Below, in pieces: positions 6,462-12,211 of a DNA stretch of 17,655 nt; position 1 is the stretch's first letter, and every line of letters starts with the position of its first letter. Made by a program: the position numbers and the translations under genes. The DNA is from M3007 sp046155725 (GTDB taxonomy: Bacteria > Bacteroidota > Bacteroidia > Chitinophagales > Saprospiraceae). The stretch spans positions 1 through 17,655 of the forward strand of contig JBJXFT010000212.1 in assembly GCA_046155725.1 (NCBI GenBank), given 5' to 3'. A model generated the notes under the pieces. That model did not search any database. It saw only the letters and a list, made by a program, of their open reading frames with translations, and had not been told where the DNA came from.

Positions 6462-6529
6462 AAGGCTTTGTTTTTGGCAAAAATATGTGAAAATGAACTC
6501 CACTTTCTATGCGGACTAAAAACGAGCGG

Positions 6530-6537
6530 CAAAGATA
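6530..6537 (-). promoter_or_regulatory. Candidate -7 promoter element for the vapBC pair
   Basis: On the minus strand TATCTTTG matches TAnnTTTG exactly and continues GCCGCTCGTTTTTAG, the same downstream pattern seen at other promoters in this window. It is 68 bases before the antitoxin ATG. A second exact match, TATTTTTG at 6485-6478, lies 16 bases before that ATG. No TTG is found at 17-19 bases upstream of either. Confidence 0.45.
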
Positions 6538-6559
6538 GTCGCTCCTTTTGGCTTGTTTT

Positions 6560-7939
6560 TCAAAACGCCCGCACCCCTCTTGGGTTCTTCTCTACATACC
6601 CCAAAATAATCCTTCCCGCATCGGGGTCAGGAAATGAGGTCGAAAGGCATTCGAGCAAATCCTCCACCAGCTTGCCGCCGTCGTCCGAACCGACAAAACC
6701 ATAGCCGAGATAGCGGCCATCCTGTACGCCCACCACGGCCACCTCGCCTTCCGAGCGGCCTTTTTCCACAAAGAAAAAATTGCCAGAAAGCCGCCGCGAG
6801 ATTTGCGCGATGGCCGCCTCGGCGCGTTCGTTGTACTCTTCGGGCGATTCCTCGCCCACGCAAGCTCCGAAGCATTTTTTGATTTTGTAATGAAAGCAAG
6901 CCTGCTCGGACGTGTCCAAATGCGCGAGGCGGTGGCAGAGTTCGTGCTGGTACACGAGGCTTTGCAAATGGTTGCGGGCATGGTCGAGTTTGGGAAATTC
7001 GGCCACGAGTTCGAGGTTCTTGGTGTTTTTGGCGGTCTTTTTTCCAAAGACAAGGCATCGGTAGCCCTGCAAATCGGTGTACGCGAAAATGGCTCCGGCG
7101 TATTGCCGGGTGCGCTGGGCGCGGTTCACGGCGGGCTGCAAGCGTTTGATTTCCGCGCTCTCGTGCAGCAGCGCCACCAGTTCGCTGCCCGTCACTTCCC
7201 AACTGATGTCGGCCACGCCCACGCGGATTTTTTCGCCCTTGGAAGTCTGGTCGGCGAAGTGCTCGAAAAGCCGTTTGCGGATGTTCAGGCTTTTGCCGAC
7301 GTAGATGACATGGCCGCCCGCGTCGTGGAAATAATACACCCCACATTCTGCCGGCACCGAGTGCAGCCGTTCGAGCGTGATGCTGGGTGGAAGTTTGGTT
7401 TCCTTCACGCCGAGGTTCACGAGCGAGCGGATTTGGCCTTTGCCCTCCTGCTCGGCCAGCATTATTTCAAAAAGCCGGGTCGTCGCCAGCGTGTCGTCGA
7501 GCGCGCGGTGGCTCTTATCGGCGTGGATTCGGAAGTGCTTTTTAAGGTTGCTGAGGCTGTAACTCGGCAGGCCGGGGAATACTTTTCGCGCCAGCCGGAC
7601 GGTGCAAAGTTGGCGGCGCTGAAAGTCGTAGCCCAGCCTCAGGAACTCCTCGCGCACAAAGGAATAGTCGAACGAAACGTTGTGCGCCACAAAGATTTTC
7701 CCTTCGGTCAGTTGCACGATTTGCTTTGCCACCTCAAAAAACTTGGGCGCGTCGGCCACCATCTCGTCGGTGATGCCGGTGATCTGAGTAATCTGCCACG
7801 GGATGCTCCGCTCTGGATTCAGTAACGTCGAAAATTTTTCCACGACCCGCTCCCCATCGTGCAGCACGATGGCTATTTCGGTGATGCGCTCGTAGCGGGC
7901 TACGCCGCCGGTGGTTTCAACGTCTATGATGGCGTACAT
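6560..7939 (-). CDS. DnaQ-type 3'-5' exonuclease fused to a GIY-YIG (UvrC/Cho-like) nuclease
   Basis: A 459-residue two-nuclease protein. Residues 1-165 are a DEDDh exonuclease: Asp6 and Glu8 (I-I-D-V-E-T-T-G), Asp91 (H-N-V-S-F-D-Y) and His144/Asp149 (S-H-R-A-L-D-D-T). Residues 195-275 are a GIY-YIG domain: G-V-Y-Y-F at 200-204, V-I-Y-V-G-K-S at 211-217, Arg221, then a UvrC-like E-L-V-A-L-L-H-E-S-A-E-I-K. The rest has a Cys-containing segment (A-C-F-H-Y-K-I-K-K-C-F-G-A-C-V-G) like the UvrC region after the GIY-YIG domain. This fusion is known in several bacterial phyla as a DEDD exonuclease with a Cho-like part. A role in nucleotide-excision-type repair or end processing is inferred. The UvrC helix-hairpin-helix and RNase H-like C-terminal parts appear to be absent. 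The gene follows the second receptor gene on the same strand across a repeat-filled gap. Confidence 0.9.
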   Translation of the reverse strand: MYAIIDVETTGGVARYERITEIAIVLHDGERVVEKFSTLLNPERSIPWQITQITGITDEMVADAPKFFEVAKQIVQLTEGKIFVAHNVSFDYSFVREEFLRLGYDFQRRQLCTVRLARKVFPGLPSYSLSNLKKHFRIHADKSHRALDDTLATTRLFEIMLAEQEGKGQIRSLVNLGVKETKLPPSITLERLHSVPAECGVYYFHDAGGHVIYVGKSLNIRKRLFEHFADQTSKGEKIRVGVADISWEVTGSELVALLHESAEIKRLQPAVNRAQRTRQYAGAIFAYTDLQGYRCLVFGKKTAKNTKNLELVAEFPKLDHARNHLQSLVYQHELCHRLAHLDTSEQACFHYKIKKCFGACVGEESPEEYNERAEAAIAQISRRLSGNFFFVEKGRSEGEVAVVGVQDGRYLGYGFVGSDDGGKLVEDLLECLSTSFPDPDAGRIILGYVEKNPRGVRAF

Positions 7940-8013
7940 TTAAGTTTCAAGTGAGCAAGTTTCAAGTCAGCAAGTTGCCAACTTGGAACTTGCTGACTTG
8001 AAACTTGGAACTA
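7940..8013. repeat. AAGTTTCAAGT-type palindromic repeat between receptor and exonuclease genes
   Basis: A perfect 20-bp inverted repeat (7957-7976 and 7987-8006) has a 10-base loop that itself contains a short CCAA/TTGG hairpin. It is flanked by further copies of AAGTTTCAAGT and ACTTGGAACT. It fills the whole gap between two minus-strand genes and belongs to the same family as 2635-2726. Confidence 0.85.
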
Positions 8014-10362
8014 CTAAATTTTCCAATCCAGCCGCAGCGTGTAATGGCGGGGGGCTTCCAAGAGCGCGGGGCGGACGGTGTATTCTTCGTTGAGCAGATT
8101 CCCGCACAAAGCACTTATTTTCAAGGCTTTTGTCAATTTGTAAGAGGCCCGGAAGTCCACCACGGTGGAGCCGTCGTTGTGCGTTTCGCGGAAATTGTGC
8201 ACCCCCGGCAAGCCATATTCGAAGATGGCGTCTATGGACTGCATGTGGCTGTTGAACTGTACCGACGCGCCAAATGCCAATCGGGCAAGGCTGTATTCCG
8301 CGTCAAATTTGAAGGTGTTTTTGAAGCGGTATTTTAGCACGTTCGTGGTATCAGATGCTTTGTAAACATTGAGCCGAAGCGAGTCGCTGAATTCTTTGTA
8401 CTGCGGGTTGGTGTGTGTGAAGCCTGTGAGCAGAGAGAGTGTGCCTGCTCCCAACTTGCCTTGCCCGAGCAAGGAGACCTCCCAACCCGTCACGCGCGTA
8501 TCGCCTGTGTTTTGCGATTGAAAACGAGCGGCAATGGCCGGAGGAGATACATTGAAGTCAAAATAAATGCTGTCCAGCACGAACTCCATCATTTTCTGGT
8601 ACTCAGACACAAAGCCAGTGAGGTCCATGTAACCTTGCCAACTGCCCAACCGAAAGCCTTGCTTCAGGCCCAACTCGGCAGTCCAGCCCGTTTCAGAAAC
8701 AAGGTTGGGATTGGGGGCCACGGAGTTGCCCACGCCAAAACCCGTGCTGACAAATTTTTCGGCAATGGTGGGGTAGCGATAGCCCTGCCCCCAAGATGCC
8801 CGCAAATAGGTGGCTTGCGCGATTTGAAAATTTGCCCCAAAACGATACACGGGCTTGGCTTCTTTGGTAACGCCGTCTGGGATTACGCCCAGCAACTCCG
8901 TGCGCAGAAAGATGCTGTCGGGGCTGTGCTGCACATTTTGCTCATAGCGAAGCCCGGCAGAAAGGTTGAGCCGGTCGAACGGTTTGTAATCCGCTTGGAG
9001 GTAGCCCGCCAAGTTGCGCGCGCGGTAGGAGGCATTGCTGTAAATCTCAGCGTCCACGGTATGGTACATCCCCACCACGCCGAGCGTAGTCACCAAGCCG
9101 ATGCGCTCCATCGAGCGTTGGAATTGATATTCCCCGTAGTACAGCCGACTGTCGTTGCTCTGGTTGCCGGAGTTGTTGTTGTGGATATAAAAATAGCGGC
9201 TCAGGATTTTGTGGCGGTTGCCGCTTTTGTCAAAATACTGGAGCGAAGGGTCAATATTGAAGCGCAAACGGCCTTTTGTGTAGGAAGCCGACCCCGTGCC
9301 CGCTTGGTGCGCCAAAGTGCTGTCGCCGCCCCAAATAAAAAAACTGCCGCTGCGCCCGAAGTTGAAATTGGTGTTCAGGCCAAGGCTGAGGCGGTCGTTC
9401 ACGCGGTAGCGGACATTGGGCGTGACGCGCCCGTAGCGGCTGTACGTGTCGCGGTTGTAACTGTCGCGGTAAAGGCTGTATGCCCCCAGCACAAAATCCA
9501 AGCGCTTGTGTTTTCTGCGGTGGACAAAACTGAACCCTGTTTCTACGGGCTGTGTGATGCCAGAAGAATCGGCGCCCCACCATTTTTTGCCCTTGTCGTG
9601 CGGGTCGCCCCAGGTTTTCCCAAACACCGCTACCTCCGTTTCGGGCTTGTCTTTTGCATATCCCGTGCGTATGTTGATGATGCCGTTCATGGCCGAAGAG
9701 CCGTAAAGCGCAGATGCCGCGCCTTTCAGCACTTCTATCTGCGAGATGTTTTCTACCGGGAAATCGTCCCAGTTGGGCAAGCCCGCGTCGGGCTGCAAAG
9801 CAGGCACATCGTCTACTAAAAGGAGCACCCGCGTGCCAGCGCCATAAGAAAAGCCCGCCCCGCCCCGAATGCTGGCCTGACCGTCCACGATGCTGAGGCC
9901 CGGCACTTTAATCAGCACCTCGTCAACAGAAGTCGTGTTGGTGCTTTCGATGAGTTGAGGTTTCAGCACATCAAGCGAAACGGTGACTTCTCCGAGGGGT
10001 TTCTCGAATTTTCCGGCAGTCACGGTAGCCGTTTGCAGGAGGTTGTCGGCGTTGTCGAGTTTTACCTGCAAGTCGCGGGTTTCGCCAGCGGCGAGGCGCA
10101 GGGTGAGGGTTTTGGGCGTGTAGCCGATGTAAGAAATGCTGACTTCGTGGCTGCCCGGCGCAAGCGAGAGCGAGAAACCGCCCCCTGCATCGGCAGAAGT
10201 GCCTGTTCCGCCAGTCCGAACGGTCGCGCCCAAGAGTGCCTCTCCCGTGAGGGCATCGGTTACTTTGCCGCGCAGGGTGGCGTTTTGGGCAGAGGCGTTT
10301 TGAGAAATGGAAAGAAGAAGGAGAAAGAGGAATGGAGACAGATAAGTAAGGTTAATTCTCAT
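8014..10362 (-). CDS. TonB-dependent receptor with carboxypeptidase-regulatory-like domain
   Basis: A 782-residue outer-membrane receptor. The ATG at 10362 gives a clear signal peptide (M-R-I-N-L-T-Y, a hydrophobic core, cleavage after A-S-A before Q); the open frame extends 50 codons further but without a signal. Residues about 25-110 form a beta-sandwich domain (L-R-G-K-V-T-D-A-L-T-G-E-A-L-L-G-A-T-V) typical of Bacteroidota receptors. The plug follows (S-V-D-E-V-L-I-K-V-P-G-L-S-I; S-I-R-G-G-A-G-F-S-Y-G; L-K-G-A-A-S-A-L-Y-G-S-S-A-M-N-G). The barrel contains the conserved Y-R-Y-P-T-I-A-E-K-F-V-S motif and N-L-V-S-E-T-G-W-T-A-E-L. It ends in L-R-L-D-W-K-I. The substrate is not evident; the plug and barrel motifs resemble siderophore, metal or small-molecule receptors. 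No SusD partner is adjacent. Confidence 0.93.
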   Translation of the reverse strand: MRINLTYLSPFLFLLLLSISQNASAQNATLRGKVTDALTGEALLGATVRTGGTGTSADAGGGFSLSLAPGSHEVSISYIGYTPKTLTLRLAAGETRDLQVKLDNADNLLQTATVTAGKFEKPLGEVTVSLDVLKPQLIESTNTTSVDEVLIKVPGLSIVDGQASIRGGAGFSYGAGTRVLLLVDDVPALQPDAGLPNWDDFPVENISQIEVLKGAASALYGSSAMNGIINIRTGYAKDKPETEVAVFGKTWGDPHDKGKKWWGADSSGITQPVETGFSFVHRRKHKRLDFVLGAYSLYRDSYNRDTYSRYGRVTPNVRYRVNDRLSLGLNTNFNFGRSGSFFIWGGDSTLAHQAGTGSASYTKGRLRFNIDPSLQYFDKSGNRHKILSRYFYIHNNNSGNQSNDSRLYYGEYQFQRSMERIGLVTTLGVVGMYHTVDAEIYSNASYRARNLAGYLQADYKPFDRLNLSAGLRYEQNVQHSPDSIFLRTELLGVIPDGVTKEAKPVYRFGANFQIAQATYLRASWGQGYRYPTIAEKFVSTGFGVGNSVAPNPNLVSETGWTAELGLKQGFRLGSWQGYMDLTGFVSEYQKMMEFVLDSIYFDFNVSPPAIAARFQSQNTGDTRVTGWEVSLLGQGKLGAGTLSLLTGFTHTNPQYKEFSDSLRLNVYKASDTTNVLKYRFKNTFKFDAEYSLARLAFGASVQFNSHMQSIDAIFEYGLPGVHNFRETHNDGSTVVDFRASYKLTKALKISALCGNLLNEEYTVRPALLEAPRHYTLRLDWKI

Positions 10363-10402
10363 GGTATGATTTCGGTAAAAAAAGTTGAAACAGAAAGGGC
10401 GG

Positions 10403-10430
10403 TAAAAATAGAGAAAATTGCTGCCGCGAA
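10403..10430 (-). promoter_or_regulatory. Candidate promoter for the minus-strand receptor
   Basis: On the minus strand, TTC (10430-10428), a 17-base spacer and TATTTTTA (10410-10403) approximate the Bacteroidota TTG-N17-19-TAnnTTTG promoter with one mismatch in each box. The ATG is 40 bases downstream. The site lies in the 80-base divergent gap to the gene at 10443. Confidence 0.4.
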
Positions 10431-10442
10431 AATTTTTCTCTG

Positions 10443-10913
10443 ATGAAGCAAATCCTTTACTGCCTGCTTGCCTGCTCCCTTCTTTTGGGCTGCGCCCCAT
10501 CTTCAAAAACAACTCAAGCCATGACCGTCCATGCCCTCCGGCTTCGTCCCGGCCAAGATTTGAAACGCGAACTGGATGCTTTCGCCAAAGCGCAAAACCT
10601 GCAAGCGGGCTTCGTCGTCACTTGTGTGGGCAGCAAAGCCGTCATCCGCCCTGCCGACCAAAAAGAACCGCTTGTGCGGGAACAGAAATTTGAGATCGTG
10701 TCGCTCGTTGGCACGCTCTCCCCTGATGGCTCGCACCTGCACATTTCGCTTTCCGACAGCACGGGCGCGACCATCGGCGGGCATCTGCTGGAGGGGAACG
10801 AGATTTACACGACTGCTGAAATCGTGATTGGCGAAGCGGAGCATCTCAAGTTTCGCCGCGAAGTGGATGCCGCGACGACGTTTAAGGAGTTGACAGTCAA
10901 GAAAAGGGAATGA
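10443..10913 (+). CDS. Lipoprotein with a PPC/DUF296 domain
   Basis: A 156-residue protein with a textbook lipoprotein signal: a hydrophobic core and lipobox L-L-L-G-C, with the lipidated Cys at residue 17. From about residue 28 it is a PPC (PCC, DUF296) domain: L-R-P-G-Q-D-L-K-R-E-L, Q-A-G-F-V-V-T-C-V-G-S, E-I-V-S-L-V-G-T-L-S, H-L-H-I-S-L-S-D, and the conserved G-G-H-L-L-E-G-N-E-I-Y-T-T-A-E. Stand-alone bacterial PPC proteins are usually cytoplasmic and of unknown function; in plants the domain accompanies AT-hooks. Here the sequence predicts a membrane-anchored periplasmic form. A start at 10521 (M-T-V-H-A-L) would remove the signal, but the lipobox favours 10443. It is divergent from the receptor gene and ends next to the stop of a Uma2 remnant. 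Confidence 0.85.
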   Translation: MKQILYCLLACSLLLGCAPSSKTTQAMTVHALRLRPGQDLKRELDAFAKAQNLQAGFVVTCVGSKAVIRPADQKEPLVREQKFEIVSLVGTLSPDGSHLHISLSDSTGATIGGHLLEGNEIYTTAEIVIGEAEHLKFRREVDAATTFKELTVKKRE

Positions 10914-10914
10914 T

Positions 10915-11135
10915 TCAGTCGGCGAATACCTCTTTCAAAGGAATATCTACGCCGGACAAGATGGGTGTGGTCAGGTCGTCGTCTTCGGTAAAAGGCTGGA
11001 TGCCGTAATACCTGCCCTGCTCGTTCAGCCGGAACACCTGGATGGCCTTTTCGATGGGGGAAACAATCCAGTATTCAAGCACACCGCTTTCTTCGTAAAG
11101 GAGGAATTTGTCCTTCATTTCGCACTCGCTAAGGT
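10915..11135 (-). pseudogene. Uma2-family nuclease, C-terminal remnant
   Basis: The minus frame ending at 10915 encodes about 70 residues that match the C-terminal part of Bacteroidota Uma2 (DUF820, PD-(D/E)XK-like) proteins: E-M-K-D-K-F-L-L-Y-E-E-S-G-V-L-E-Y-W-I-V, then Q-V-F-R-L-N-E-Q-G-R-Y-Y-G-I-Q-P-F-T-E-D-D and I-P-L-K-E-V-F. A complete member is about 190 residues and has an N-terminal half with the nuclease core. None of that half is recognisable upstream in any minus frame. The open frame does run on to 11319, but there it is antisense to the promoter and start of the gene at 11257 and looks random. The remnant probably lost its 5' half when the neighbouring module arrived. Its stop is one base from that of the PPC gene. 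Confidence 0.65.
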
Positions 11136-11193
11136 AAACTTGCAGTTCGGCGAAACGCTCCTTTTCTCTGAAAAGAAACCCTCGGTACACGCC

Positions 11194-11221
11194 TTCAAAA
11201 GAGCGAGGTTTCTTACCTTCG
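11194..11221 (+). promoter_or_regulatory. Candidate promoter of the nucleotidyltransferase module
   Basis: TTC (11194-11196), a 17-base spacer and TACCTTCG (11214-11221) fit the Bacteroidota promoter pattern with one mismatch per box. The sequence continues CGCACCGTTTT, almost identical to the stretch at 11907-11917 upstream of the gene at 11958. The ATG is 35 bases downstream. Confidence 0.5.
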
Positions 11222-11256
11222 CGCACCGTTTTGATGTAAAAAGCAAACAAATTTCC

Positions 11257-11472
11257 ATGCAGCAATACTTTTTGCGTCTCGACCGCAGCATCGTCACCGT
11301 CAGTACGCTCACAGAGCAAGACCCACGGGAAGAAACGCGGTACTGGCTCACCAAACCACCCGTAGAGCGGCTTGTTGCGCTCGAATTGCTCCGATTACGC
11401 TCCGCCAATTATGTTGACACTTCCGCCCGACTTCAACGATTTTATACAGTTGCTCAACTCATACCAAGTTGA
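11257..11472 (+). CDS. Small conserved protein paired with a nucleotidyltransferase
   Basis: A 71-residue protein. The pattern D-R-S-I-V-T-V-S-T-L, E-T-R-Y-W-L-T-K-P-P-V-E-R-L-V-A-L-E-L-L-R and S-A-R-L-Q-R-F-Y-T-V-A-Q-L is the one I associate with small proteins encoded directly before DUF6036-type nucleotidyltransferases in Bacteroidota and other phyla. Their function is unknown; they could be antitoxin-like partners. The ATG at 11257 follows a good promoter by 35 bases. The 3' end overlaps the next gene by 62 bases in a different frame. The opposite strand is also open here but belongs to the decayed Uma2 frame. Confidence 0.7.
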   Translation: MQQYFLRLDRSIVTVSTLTEQDPREETRYWLTKPPVERLVALELLRLRSANYVDTSARLQRFYTVAQLIPS

Positions 11473-11863
11473 GTACCTCCTGATTGGAGGCTATGCTGTT
11501 GCCCTGCACGGCCATGTTCGCTTCACGCAAGACATGGATGTTTGGGTTTGCACTAATCCAGAAAATGCGAAGAAGGTGGTTCATGTGCTGAAGGATTTTG
11601 GGCTGACTCAAGCAGACGAACTCTTGGACATCCTGCAAAAAGAAAATCGCGTGGTGGGTATGGGCGTGCCGCCCATAAAAATCGAAGTCGTGACCACTAT
11701 CTCTGGGGTTGCATTTGAAGAATGCTACCAGAATCGGCGAGTGGTTGATATTGACGGGCTGTCCATCAACTATCTCTCTTTGGATGACTTGCGGAAAAAC
11801 AAATTGGCCAGTGGCAGGCCGAAAGACTTGGCTGATTTGGACTCTCTTCCTGAGGAAGAATGA
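11411..11863 (+). CDS. Nucleotidyltransferase-fold protein (DUF6036-like), possible toxin-antitoxin component
   Basis: A 150-residue protein with the DNA polymerase beta-type nucleotidyltransferase signature: E-Y-L-L-I-G-G-Y-A-V-A-L-H-G-H at 21-35, Asp41 and Asp43 in T-Q-D-M-D-V-W-V, and a likely third acidic residue Glu92 in I-K-I-E-V-V. The C-terminal part (Y-L-S-L-D-D-L-R-K-N-K-L-A-S-G-R-P-K-D-L-A-D-L) is typical of the family. The start ATG at 11411 is chosen because the homology-like region begins there; an upstream in-frame ATG at 11372 lies deep inside the preceding gene. Families like this are considered mobile and are often linked to toxin-antitoxin or defence loci, but a biochemical activity for this one is inference. 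It overlaps the preceding small gene by 62 bases, implying coupled translation. Confidence 0.82.
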   Translation: MLTLPPDFNDFIQLLNSYQVEYLLIGGYAVALHGHVRFTQDMDVWVCTNPENAKKVVHVLKDFGLTQADELLDILQKENRVVGMGVPPIKIEVVTTISGVAFEECYQNRRVVDIDGLSINYLSLDDLRKNKLASGRPKDLADLDSLPEEE

Positions 11864-11876
11864 GGGCGTAAAACCC

Positions 11877-11906
11877 TTAAAACTCCCTGCCCGCTTCGTA
11901 CCTTCG
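11877..11906 (+). promoter_or_regulatory. Candidate promoter for the gene at 11958 (and perhaps gyrA)
   Basis: TTA (11877-11879), a 19-base spacer and TACCTTCG (11899-11906) resemble TTG-N17-19-TAnnTTTG. The downstream CCCACCGTTTTTAG repeats the pattern seen after the promoters at 11214 and 6537 (minus). The ATG is 51 bases downstream of the -7 box. Confidence 0.45.
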
Positions 11907-11957
11907 CCCACCGTTTTTAGGCAGACCGCCATCTAATTCAACACAAACAAACTTCGC

Positions 11958-12155
11958 ATGAAACTGAAATATGCTTTGCTGATTTTTCTGGCTGGCTTTA
12001 TCCTGATCGTGCTCGGTATGCTTTTCAAATTGGAAAGTTGGGAATTTGCCAGCGAACTGCTGATTGCAGGTTTGATTCTGAAATTTATCGGCGGAATATT
12101 GCTGATATACAAACTACTGACGCACCCAAAAGTGAAAGAGTTTTTGAATCAATGA
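11958..12155 (+). CDS. Small two-helix membrane protein, GldL-like pattern
   Basis: A 65-residue protein with two hydrophobic helices (about 4-21 and 33-52) joined by F-K-L-E-S-W-E-F-A-S-E. The pattern G-M-L-F-K-L-x-x-W followed by L-L-I-A-G-L-I-L resembles the N-terminal membrane part of GldL, a gliding and type IX secretion motor protein of Bacteroidota, but the long cytoplasmic part of GldL is missing and no gldKMN genes are nearby. I therefore call it an inner-membrane protein of unknown role. Only 56 bases separate it from gyrA, with no terminator or clear promoter between, so co-transcription is likely. Confidence 0.65.
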   Translation: MKLKYALLIFLAGFILIVLGMLFKLESWEFASELLIAGLILKFIGGILLIYKLLTHPKVKEFLNQ

Positions 12156-12211
12156 CAGGCACTTTTCAAAAACACACCAACACAAAAACACCCTTCCGAT
12201 AAGATTCGCCC

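Noticed and set aside
6803..7825. 340-codon plus-strand frame opposite the exonuclease/GIY-YIG gene.
   Set aside because: The minus strand carries two complete nuclease motif sets; nothing recognisable is in the plus frame.
8413..9819. 468-codon plus-strand frame opposite the second receptor gene.
   Set aside because: The receptor on the minus strand has signal peptide, plug and barrel motifs; the plus frame looks like a codon-bias artefact.
11459..11932. A minus-strand frame whose start (K-T-V-G-E-G) resembles the start of the frame at 11319 (K-T-V-R-E-G).
   Set aside because: The resemblance comes from the shared promoter sequence TACCTTCGC.CACCGTTTT read in antisense, not from homologous proteins.
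11958..12155. Annotation as gliding motility protein GldL.
   Set aside because: Only the two-helix pattern is similar; the protein is far too short and no other gld or type IX secretion genes are nearby.
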